Shown one piece after another: positions 7,370-14,192 of a DNA stretch of 19,562 bases. How positions within the stretch are numbered: position 1 is the first letter of the stretch; every line of letters starts with the position of its first letter. A program made the translations under genes and the position numbers. The notes under the pieces were generated by a model. It did no database searches and was not told the origin of the DNA. It saw nothing but the letters and a program-made list of their open reading frames with translations. Origin of the DNA: Bacillota bacterium (GTDB taxonomy: Bacteria > Bacillota > Clostridia > Peptostreptococcales > Anaerovoracaceae); the NCBI GenBank assembly GCA_023394035.1, contig JAEXBK010000030.1, positions 1 through 19,562 of the forward strand. Reading direction: 5' to 3'.

Positions 7370-8580
7370 GATTTTCTCCCGAACACATTATTGTTAAAAA
7401 TACTTTTTGCCACTTCTGCAAACCTTGGAAGTGAATTTACAACAGTCTCATAGTCTACGCAGTAGGATATTCTCACATATCCCGGTCCCGCAAACGAACT
7501 GCCCGGAACGAAGAGAAGATTCTGCTTCTTTCCTTCCTCTACAAATTCCTTCTCGTCCGCAACAGGTGATTTTACCCACAGATAAAAGGCTCCCTGCGGC
7601 TTTACGCACTCGAAGCCGAGCTTTGTCAGTCCTTCGTAAAGAGTTTTTCCGTTTTTCTCGTAATATGCGACATTGCATTTTGCATCGACGCATCTTTCGA
7701 TCACGAGCTGTATGAGAGACGGTGCATTGACGCATCCCGTTACCCTGTTTGCAATAGTTGCAGCATCTATAAATTCTTCCGCATTGTCGGATTCGGACGG
7801 GATGACTATGTATCCTATTCTCTCACCCGGCAATGACATTGATTTACTATAAGAGTATCCTACAACAGTATTATTGTAAAACTTAGTTATATACGGAACA
7901 TCCGCACCGCCATATGCAAGCTCTCTGTAAGGCTCATCGGAGATTATGTATATAGTCGTTTTGAATTCCTTCTGTTTTCTCTCGAGTATTGAGGCAAGCT
8001 CCTTTATGACGGATTCAGGATATATCACTCCGGTCGGGTTATTTGGATTGTTGATTATAACAGCCTTTGTCTTAGGCGTTATCTTTGATTCAAGCTCATC
8101 AAAGCGCGGCATGAAGCCACCCTCCGGATTTGCCGAAATCACTACAAGCTTGCCGTTATAGTTTCTTATATAATTGCCGTATTCGACAAAGTACGGTGCA
8201 ATGCAGATGATTTCATCATCGTCTTCTGTCATCGTCTTTAGCAGCACATTAAGTGCGCTTCCCGCACCTACCGTCATTATTATATTTCTTTCGGTAAAGT
8301 TTGTACCGAATCTCCTGTTGAGATTTCCTGCCACGGCTCTCCTCGTCTCCGGGAATCCGGCATTGCTCATATAGCCGTGAAGCTTAAGCGGATCTTCGTT
8401 CTGTACGATATCAAGTATCGCCTGCTTTACTTCATCCGGAGCCGGAACATTAGGATTGCCTATACTGAAATCAAAAACGTTTTCCTTGCCGTATATAGAC
8501 GCAAGGCGTTTTCCTTCTTCGAACATCTGTCTGATAACCGAGTTGTTCTGTACCAGAGGACGCATCTTTGAAGAGATCAC
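7366..8580 (-). CDS. Fold type I PLP-dependent aminotransferase (AspC/aromatic class)
   Basis: 404 residues of class I/II aminotransferases, cytoplasmic. The PLP sites are visible: NNPNNPTG (177-184), ISDEPYR (213-219), the Schiff-base Lys246 in SYSKSMSLPGERIGY, and the substrate carboxylate-binding Arg in YVRISY near the C-terminus. It moves the amino group of an amino acid to 2-oxoglutarate or a similar acceptor. Sitting between iorB and buk, it most likely makes the aryl-pyruvate (or related 2-oxoacid) used by IorAB. The start is a GTG (8578-8580) overlapping the iorB stop as GTGA, strongly supported by GGAGG seven bases upstream; the next candidate, an ATG at 8565, lacks such a site. Substrate specificity cannot be read from sequence. 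Confidence 0.9.
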   Translation of the reverse strand: MISSKMRPLVQNNSVIRQMFEEGKRLASIYGKENVFDFSIGNPNVPAPDEVKQAILDIVQNEDPLKLHGYMSNAGFPETRRAVAGNLNRRFGTNFTERNIIMTVGAGSALNVLLKTMTEDDDEIICIAPYFVEYGNYIRNYNGKLVVISANPEGGFMPRFDELESKITPKTKAVIINNPNNPTGVIYPESVIKELASILERKQKEFKTTIYIISDEPYRELAYGGADVPYITKFYNNTVVGYSYSKSMSLPGERIGYIVIPSESDNAEEFIDAATIANRVTGCVNAPSLIQLVIERCVDAKCNVAYYEKNGKTLYEGLTKLGFECVKPQGAFYLWVKSPVADEKEFVEEGKKQNLLFVPGSSFAGPGYVRISYCVDYETVVNSLPRFAEVAKSIFNNNVFGRKS

Positions 8581-9155
8581 TTTACTGCCTCCATTCCTGC
8601 CTTAAGGGCTTTGATATTCAGATCTATAAATTTTGCTTTTACGTTATTTCTTACTATTTCTTCCCAGTCTATATCATCAAGTCCCATGGACTGCACGAGA
8701 GCTCCAAGAAGTATAACGTTAGCCGCTTTGATGTTTCCGAGCTCCTCAGCCATCCTGCTCGCATTGATGGCTCTCATATTGCCGGCAGCTTTTTCTATCT
8801 CAGGAAGGACTTCCTCAGGATATTTTTCGGCTCCCGTCAAAACCGTCATCGACGGGATTCTGACAGTATTTACTACCACGGTACCGTTTGGCTTGAGGTA
8901 TGTGAGGTTTCTAAGCGCCTCCATCTCTTCAAATGCCACTACGATATCAGCCGAACCCTGCTCCACAACAGGTGAAAAGACCTTATCCCTGCTGTATCTG
9001 ACCTGTGAAACGACATCTCCGCCTCTCTGGCTCATGCCGTGTATTTCGCTCATCTTAACATCGTATCCTGCTTCCATAAGACCTATGGTAAGCATCTTTG
9101 CGGCAAGTATTGTTCCCTGCCCGCCTACACCGGCAAGAAGAATGTTCTTAGTCAT
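8577..9155 (-). CDS. iorB: Indolepyruvate:ferredoxin oxidoreductase, beta subunit
   Basis: 192 residues. This is the gamma-domain subunit of 2-oxoacid:ferredoxin oxidoreductases, beginning NILLAGVGGQGTILAAK, with SEIHGMSQRGGDVVSQVRY, the conserved block that interacts with CoA/substrate in this family. With IorA it oxidises an aryl-pyruvate with CoA to aryl-acetyl-CoA, CO2 and reduced ferredoxin. The frame is open to 9203, but the ATG at 9155 is the true start: it sits just before the conserved N-terminus, has AAAGGAG eight bases upstream, and overlaps the iorA TAA as TAATG. This implies translational coupling and equal amounts of the subunits. Confidence 0.94.
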   Translation of the reverse strand: MTKNILLAGVGGQGTILAAKMLTIGLMEAGYDVKMSEIHGMSQRGGDVVSQVRYSRDKVFSPVVEQGSADIVVAFEEMEALRNLTYLKPNGTVVVNTVRIPSMTVLTGAEKYPEEVLPEIEKAAGNMRAINASRMAEELGNIKAANVILLGALVQSMGLDDIDWEEIVRNNVKAKFIDLNIKALKAGMEAVK

Positions 9156-10933
9156 TATTTCGTCTCCTTTCCGATAGCGCCTGTCGGACAAACCTGAGTA
9201 CACACATCACAGCCTACGCAGTCGGCTCTTGCAATGCTGACCTTCTTTGCTTCATTGTCATATATTAGAGCAGGACATCCTGTTCCGAGACAGCGTTTGC
9301 AGCCTATGCACTTTTCAGTGTCGACAGCGTTCTTTGTGCTGAAAAGACCCGGCCACTCGTTAAGGTCTGCATCAGAGAATTTCTTAAGCACGCAAGGCCA
9401 TCTCGTTATGATTACAGACGGCTCATCAAGCGGAATAAATTCATCAAGAGCCGCATCGACCGCCTTAAGGTCGTTCGGATCTATGACCTTTATGTGCTTT
9501 ACTCCTATCGCCTTGACAAGCTCCTTGATGTCGATCATGTTCGTAGGCTCGCCTTCAACGGTAAAGCCCGTGCCCGGATTCTGCTGATGACCTGTCATAC
9601 CGGTTATTCTGTTATCGAGAATTATATTTACGGTATTACTGTTATTGTAAATCGTGTTTATCAGCGAGTTTATGCCCGTATGGAAGAATGTCGAATCGCC
9701 AAGCACCGTTACAACTTTGCGTTTAATGCCTGCGCGGTTGAACGCCTGCTGTGCACCGTGTCCAACGGATATCGAAGCGCCCATGCATACACACGAATTC
9801 ATCGCCTTATACGGAGCACCGGCAGCGAGTGTATAGCATCCTATATCGCCGCTTATCATTATGTCCTTGCGTTTTCCGAGTCTGTAGAAAAGTCCTCTGT
9901 GAGGGCAGCCCGCACAAAGCGAAGGCGGACGCTTTATTATCTTTGTAGCATCAAAATCAACGCCCGGAAGCGCATCTCCGAAAAATGATCTTCTTATAAC
10001 ATCAGGAGTCATCTCGCCATAAGGAGGAAGCGTGTCCTTGCCGTGACACTCTATACCGAGTCTCTGAACGAACTCTTCGATGTAAGGATCATCCTCTTCT
10101 ATGATATATACCTTATCTACCTTGCGGCAGAAGTCTTTGATCATGCCGATCGGAAGCGGATTGGTAAATCCGAGCTTAAGGTAAGATGCACTGTCTCCGA
10201 ATACTTCCTTTGCATAATAATAGCTCGGACCTGATGCGATGATTCCTATCTTCGTATCGTGCATATCCGCATAGTTGAAAGGACTGACCTCCGCATATTC
10301 GGCAAGTGCCTTCTGTCTTTCTTCTATATGTACCCTAAGCACTCTTGAATGAGCCGGAAGTGCTACGTATTTCATAGGATCGGGGGTCCATTCTTTGATC
10401 GGATGATCTTCTCTTTCCCCGCACTCAACGATAGATTTGCTGTGACATACGCGTGTTACGAGTCTTATCATAGATATGACATTGTACTCTTCCGAGATAT
10501 CAAAAGCAGCCTTCATCATATCAAGGCATTCCTGGCTGTCTGCAGGTTCAAACATAGGGATTCTTCCCATTTTGGCGTAGTTTCTGTTGTCCTGTTCATT
10601 CTGTGAACTGAACATACCCGGTTCGTCAGCCGTTACGATTACAGCTCCGCCGTTTACGCCCATATATGTAAATGTCATGAGCGGATCGGCAGCGACGTTT
10701 ACACCTACGTGTTTCATTGAAGCCATGCTTCTTACGCCTGCCATCGAAGCGCCTATTGCCGCTTCCATTGCCACCTTTTCGTTAGGCGACCATTCCGCAT
10801 AGATTTCCTTATATCCTGCGATATTCTCAAGTATCTCCGTGCTCGGAGTGCCAGGATAAGCAGAAGCATGACATACGCCTGCCTCCCATGCGCCTCTTGC
10901 TATTGCTTCGTCGCCTGTAAGTAACAGTTTCAT
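9155..10933 (-). CDS. iorA: Indolepyruvate:ferredoxin oxidoreductase, alpha subunit
   Basis: 592 residues, full length for IorA. Domains in order: a pyrimidine-binding POR-like domain (1 to about 170, with SAYPGTPSTEI near the start), a linker, a thiamine pyrophosphate domain (about 335-510, with LCAGCPHRG, GDIGCYTL and GDSTFFHTG...NIILDN), and a C-terminal 2[4Fe-4S] ferredoxin domain (from Cys542: CIGCKRCLGTGCPA and CVGCDVCTQVCPTGA). It decarboxylates aryl-pyruvates and passes electrons via its clusters to ferredoxin. The ATG at 10933 follows the ptb stop after two bases, with GGGAGGAG upstream. Second gene of the operon. The first cluster motif has one extra residue (CxxCxxCxxxxCP), which is common in IorA. 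Confidence 0.96.
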   Translation of the reverse strand: MKLLLTGDEAIARGAWEAGVCHASAYPGTPSTEILENIAGYKEIYAEWSPNEKVAMEAAIGASMAGVRSMASMKHVGVNVAADPLMTFTYMGVNGGAVIVTADEPGMFSSQNEQDNRNYAKMGRIPMFEPADSQECLDMMKAAFDISEEYNVISMIRLVTRVCHSKSIVECGEREDHPIKEWTPDPMKYVALPAHSRVLRVHIEERQKALAEYAEVSPFNYADMHDTKIGIIASGPSYYYAKEVFGDSASYLKLGFTNPLPIGMIKDFCRKVDKVYIIEEDDPYIEEFVQRLGIECHGKDTLPPYGEMTPDVIRRSFFGDALPGVDFDATKIIKRPPSLCAGCPHRGLFYRLGKRKDIMISGDIGCYTLAAGAPYKAMNSCVCMGASISVGHGAQQAFNRAGIKRKVVTVLGDSTFFHTGINSLINTIYNNSNTVNIILDNRITGMTGHQQNPGTGFTVEGEPTNMIDIKELVKAIGVKHIKVIDPNDLKAVDAALDEFIPLDEPSVIITRWPCVLKKFSDADLNEWPGLFSTKNAVDTEKCIGCKRCLGTGCPALIYDNEAKKVSIARADCVGCDVCTQVCPTGAIGKETK

Positions 10934-10935
10934 TT

Positions 10936-11847
10936 CTATTTTACTCCTCCCGCCATTAAACTACATGCAATAAGTCCGTAATATTTTTCTTCGAACGATG
11001 AGCTTCTCGAATTAAGAGCTATAGGGCACTGTGCTCCTACTACACAACCCGCAAACTGCGCATCGGAGAAGCCTACCATCGCTTTTACCACTATATTTCC
11101 TGTGGCAATGCCCGGAACAAGAAGAATATCAACATCTCCTGCTACAGGGTGATGATACCCCTTAATAGTTGCCGATTCCGCATCACAGGCAAGATCCATC
11201 GAAATAGGTCCTGCTATATAGCAGTTTTTGATTTCTCCTGAATCCGCCATTTTGCTGAGTGCATCCGCATCAATCGTTTCAGGCATTTTAGGATTTACAA
11301 GCTCGATTGCACACAAAGCTGCAACCTTAGGCTTGTCGTATCCGAGGTTCATAAATGCTTCTACCGAGTTTTCGACTATTTTCTTTTTCATCTCAAGATC
11401 AGGGCTTATTATGACACCTCCGTCGGTAATTCCGATTATCTTATGATATTTGGAGGTATTCATGAAAGCTATATGAGATATCGGTTTTCCTACGTTGAGC
11501 CCCGTTTCAGGATTTACGATTTCTTTTAGGAGTGTAGCAGTTTTGATTATGCCCTTCTGAATGAAATCGGCCTTACCCTCTTTTATGAGTCTGACCGCAA
11601 TTAGAGCAGATTCTCTGTCGTCATCGCAGTCGATTATATCCTCTTCTGCGATTTCCGCATTGAAGATGACACCTTTTTCGAGGATCTCATCCTTCTTACC
11701 TATGAGAATGTAATTCATAAGACCTTCTTCGTGGGCTTTGAGTACCGCCTCAAGCGAATGTGCGTCATGTGCGCATACGACGGCAACCGTTCTTTTTTCT
11801 CCCGAGCTTACCATTTCACGCATGTGATGGAAATTTTTAATAAACAT
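10936..11847 (-). CDS. ptb: Phosphate butyryltransferase family acyltransferase
   Basis: 303 residues of the phosphate acetyl/butyryltransferase family; length and motif set fit Ptb rather than the longer Pta. It exchanges CoA of an acyl-CoA for phosphate. Visible family blocks are VAVVCAHDAHSLEAVLKA near the start, GKADFIQKGIIKTATLL (about 110), ITDGGVIISPD, the GPISMDLACD segment and VPGIATGN (about 245). The ATG at 11847 has GGGAGG five bases upstream. First gene of the operon with its own promoter. Its partner kinase is four genes downstream, which is unusual, since ptb and buk are normally adjacent; the intervening iorAB and aminotransferase suggest acyl-CoAs derived from amino acids as substrates. 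Confidence 0.92.
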   Translation of the reverse strand: MFIKNFHHMREMVSSGEKRTVAVVCAHDAHSLEAVLKAHEEGLMNYILIGKKDEILEKGVIFNAEIAEEDIIDCDDDRESALIAVRLIKEGKADFIQKGIIKTATLLKEIVNPETGLNVGKPISHIAFMNTSKYHKIIGITDGGVIISPDLEMKKKIVENSVEAFMNLGYDKPKVAALCAIELVNPKMPETIDADALSKMADSGEIKNCYIAGPISMDLACDAESATIKGYHHPVAGDVDILLVPGIATGNIVVKAMVGFSDAQFAGCVVGAQCPIALNSRSSSFEEKYYGLIACSLMAGGVK

Positions 11848-11895
11848 ATGAGCCTCCCTTTATCTTTCATTCTTACTTTTTCATAAACTAAATCT

Positions 11896-11940
11896 TTGTT
11901 AATTATACTACAAATTCGGCATTTGTTAAATATCTATCAA
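11896..11940. promoter_or_regulatory. Two Rex-like half-sites over the ptb promoter
   Basis: The + strand has TTTGTTAA twice in the same direction, at 11895-11902 and 11922-11929, extended to 11 of 12 identical bases. TTGTTAA is the half-site of the clostridial redox repressor Rex (consensus TTGTTAA-N4-TTAACAA). The right copy reads TTGTTAA-ATAT-CTATCAA (11923-11940), two mismatches from that consensus, and covers the -35 box. The left copy (11896-11913) covers the -10 box and matches less well. Confidence 0.4.
11902..11929 (-). promoter_or_regulatory. Promoter of the ptb-iorAB-aminotransferase-buk operon
   Basis: On the minus strand: -35 TTAACA (11924-11929, 5/6 to consensus), 16-bp spacer, perfect -10 TATAAT (11902-11907). 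The leader to the ptb start is about 48 bases. It begins only 15 bases after the permease stop, with no terminator between, so read-through from the permease gene is possible. Confidence 0.65.
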
Positions 11941-11943
11941 AAT

Positions 11944-13137
11944 TTACGACAACAGCACGTACACCCAGTGAGCCGCAATTCCTGCGCAAAGACCGCCTAC
12001 CGTATGACACAATATTGCTTTCCCGATCAGATGCTTGCATTTCAGCGAATCCATCATAGATGTATGAGTGCTTAGATATCCGCTCCAGCACATGCACATA
12101 GCTGTAAATACGGCGATGTCTCCGCCCGTTATCTGACCCTGATGCGCAAGATTTGATGCAATTCCTATTGCCGCACCTGCCGCTCCGAGAGCAGTTACGG
12201 GAACACCGATAGACTCAGGAGAAGAAAAACCGAAGAGCGGTTCGAGAACAAAGCTCGCTTTTTCCGCAAGATAAGGAAGCAGTCTCACACCCTCATATGC
12301 AGCTCCCGTATATGTACCCTCAGCCGAAGGTCCGTTCATCAAAATCATTATAAGCGTGCATATGATGAGAACTCCCGGTGTTATGCTGACGCCGAGCTTT
12401 ACTCCGCCTGCTCCGCCCTCAAGCATAGCTCCGAGCAGCCTTCCCCCTATATTGCCGTTTCTTACGAGTCTGTAACCCGGCTCCACATTCTGAAATTCCG
12501 CCGAGGCTTCCGTTTCGAATACCTCCGAAGCTTCTTTTTCTTTACCATATATTTTTTTCGTAAAAATAAGCATGAGTCTCGTGCTCACAACCGAGCCAAC
12601 CGTAGCTCCGAGCAGTCCTACCGCAACTGCTTTTGCGTAGCTTTCTCCTGTCACGGCGGAAAGACTCATCATAAAAGTACATACTATAAGACCCATTCCG
12701 AACGCCGTTCCGAGATTTGTAAGTGCAGGAAACTGATATGCCTTGAAGTAGTATTTGAATCTCGGATTATCCGCAAGCGTAAGTATTGCAGGGTTATCCG
12801 AAAGAAATGTCGTAACTATTCCAAGCGACGCCGCACCCGGAAGTCCGAACAACGGCTGCATCAAAGGTCTCAGAATTTTGTTTGTGAGCGCAACAAATCC
12901 AAACTCGCTCATAAGCTCCGAAATCGCCCCCATTATCACACATACAGCAGCTATATATAATACCGTGTGCACAAGAAGATCAAAGGCCGTATTCATTACG
13001 GTGTTAATAACGTTAGCAAGACCCATTCTGTAAGAAAGAAGTGCAAAAAATGCAATAAAAATGACCGGAAAAACAAAGCACTCGATGCTTATCTCTTTCT
13101 TCGGTCTGAATTTGGTCTGCAGGTTCTCATTGTCCAT
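11944..13137 (-). CDS. YjiH-type membrane protein with nucleoside-recognition (Gate) domain; putative transporter
   Basis: 397 residues, mostly hydrophobic, with roughly nine to ten membrane segments (e.g. about 18-36, 50-75, 98-118, 135-158, 168-188, 243-262, 300-330, 340-362, 375-396). The block FGFVALTNKILRPLMQPLFGLPG and the repeated gate-like pattern place it with Gate/YjiH proteins, whose substrates are poorly known. A soluble loop with several Glu residues (about 200-230) separates two halves, each with a gate-like region. The ATG at 13137 has GGAGG nine bases upstream. It is divergent from a LysR gene and lies just upstream of the ptb operon in the same direction, which suggests transport of an amino acid, peptide or organic acid product of that pathway. 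The function is inferred from context only. Confidence 0.75.
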   Translation of the reverse strand: MDNENLQTKFRPKKEISIECFVFPVIFIAFFALLSYRMGLANVINTVMNTAFDLLVHTVLYIAAVCVIMGAISELMSEFGFVALTNKILRPLMQPLFGLPGAASLGIVTTFLSDNPAILTLADNPRFKYYFKAYQFPALTNLGTAFGMGLIVCTFMMSLSAVTGESYAKAVAVGLLGATVGSVVSTRLMLIFTKKIYGKEKEASEVFETEASAEFQNVEPGYRLVRNGNIGGRLLGAMLEGGAGGVKLGVSITPGVLIICTLIMILMNGPSAEGTYTGAAYEGVRLLPYLAEKASFVLEPLFGFSSPESIGVPVTALGAAGAAIGIASNLAHQGQITGGDIAVFTAMCMCWSGYLSTHTSMMDSLKCKHLIGKAILCHTVGGLCAGIAAHWVYVLLS

Positions 13138-13169
13138 ATATAAGTTCCTCCAAGTATATTTCTGACATC

Positions 13170-13198
13170 ATAATATGACGCAATCGGGCTTTTGTAAA
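13170..13198 (-). promoter_or_regulatory. Promoter of the YjiH-type permease gene
   Basis: On the minus strand: -35 TTTACA (13193-13198), 17-bp spacer, -10 TATTAT (13170-13175). The boxes are identical to those of the LCP-gene promoter. A LysR-type dyad lies upstream at about -70. Confidence 0.55.
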
Positions 13199-13229
13199 CA
13201 GAAGTATTTAGAAGACAATGTTGAAAAAT

Positions 13230-13249
13230 TTTCATGACTATTGATGAAA
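13230..13249. promoter_or_regulatory. Candidate LysR operator
   Basis: TTTCAT (13230-13235) and ATGAAA (13244-13249) form a dyad with an 8-bp spacer and contain a T-N11-A (13232 to 13244). It lies about 70 bases upstream of the expected permease start and overlaps the -35 region of the LysR promoter (-10 TATACT, 13257-13262). This is the standard arrangement for activation of the divergent gene plus autorepression. Confidence 0.4.
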
Positions 13250-13256
13250 TCTGTAG

Positions 13257-13262
13257 TATACT
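13257..13262 (+). promoter_or_regulatory. Likely -10 box of the LysR gene (13308-14192)
   Basis: TATACT (5/6 to consensus) lies 45 bases before the ATG. No good -35 box is found 16-18 bp upstream, so this promoter may be weak or regulator-dependent. Confidence 0.4.
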
Positions 13263-13307
13263 GAAGAAAACTTTATCTGATATATGATGATATGGGAGTA
13301 CTTCTGA

Positions 13308-14192
13308 ATGGAAACTAAAGACCTTTCAATATTCGTAAGAGCCTGCGAGCTCGGCAACCTCACACAGGCCGCCGAAGAAGCCGGTTATTCCCCTTCGGCC
13401 GGAAGCCACATAATAAAAAGACTCGAAAAATCGCTTGGAGTATGTCTCCTCGTTCGCGACAGGAGCGGCGTCGGCTTAAGTGCCGAGGGACGCATAATTT
13501 TTCCGCTTGCAAAAAAACTCATGGCTGATCAGGCCGCACTCGAAAGAGCCGCCGACGCTTTGCTTTCGGAATTTACAGGTGAGCTCAGAGTCGGCAGCAT
13601 ATCAAGCGTTGCCGTACAGTGGCTTCCGGGTCTCATATCGGAATTTCACAAGCTGTATCCCGGCGTCAGGATCAAGGTTATAGAAGGAAACTACGAGGAG
13701 GTTGAAGAATGGCTGATAGACAAGAAGGTGGAATGCGGATTTCTTTCATCGCGGGTAAAGCGTTCATTTGATATATGGCCTCTGCGCGATGACCCTCTTC
13801 ATGCCGTTCTCCGTGAGGATCATCCGCTTGCTGCAATGAAGCGCATACCGCTCAAAATGCTGAAAGACAAGACCATACTTGCTCCGTATGAGGGAGTAGA
13901 ATACGATGTCGGCAAGATGCTCAAGGATTACTCGCTTCCTACATCCACCTTTTTTGACAGCATAAGCGATTATTCCGCGCTCTTCCTCGTCAAAAACGGC
14001 TACGGACTCACTATAATGCCGGAGCTGCTGCTGCACGACCTTGAGATAAACGGCATAATAACACGCCCACTAATACCGGAATGTCATCGCACCATATGCA
14101 TAGCTGCCCACAGAAGCGAAAAGCGCTCCGCAATAGCGCAGCGCTTCATAGATTATGTCGTAGAATGGTCGTCCTATTCAGCTTCGGAATAA
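13308..14192 (+). CDS. LysR family transcriptional regulator
   Basis: 294 residues, the usual LysR length. The N-terminal winged helix-turn-helix (about 3-60) reads LTQAAEEAGYSPSAGSHIIKRLEKSLG, followed by the linker helix and an effector-binding domain (about 90-290) starting ELRVGSISSVAVQWLPGL. The start ATG at 13308 has GGGAG nine bases upstream. It diverges from the YjiH-type permease and probably controls that gene and possibly the downstream ptb operon. It is clearly related to the second LysR at 15400-16281: both effector domains share GTISS/GSISS, LPGLI, LYPG, IEAW/VEEW and CG blocks, so they probably arose by duplication. Its 3' end overlaps the converging pepT by 19 bases. The ligand is unknown; an amino acid or 2-oxoacid is a reasonable guess. 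Confidence 0.9.
   Translation: METKDLSIFVRACELGNLTQAAEEAGYSPSAGSHIIKRLEKSLGVCLLVRDRSGVGLSAEGRIIFPLAKKLMADQAALERAADALLSEFTGELRVGSISSVAVQWLPGLISEFHKLYPGVRIKVIEGNYEEVEEWLIDKKVECGFLSSRVKRSFDIWPLRDDPLHAVLREDHPLAAMKRIPLKMLKDKTILAPYEGVEYDVGKMLKDYSLPTSTFFDSISDYSALFLVKNGYGLTIMPELLLHDLEINGIITRPLIPECHRTICIAAHRSEKRSAIAQRFIDYVVEWSSYSASE

Noticed and set aside
9494..9988. 164-codon + strand frame opposite iorA
   Set aside because: It is antisense to a well-conserved TPP domain, the composition is unlike a real protein, and there is no ribosome binding site of note.
6266..11847. Horizontal transfer of the ptb-ior-buk operon
   Set aside because: There is no integrase, transposase, tRNA or flanking repeat, and by eye the codon use and ribosome sites look like those of the neighbours. 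A proper composition test was not possible.
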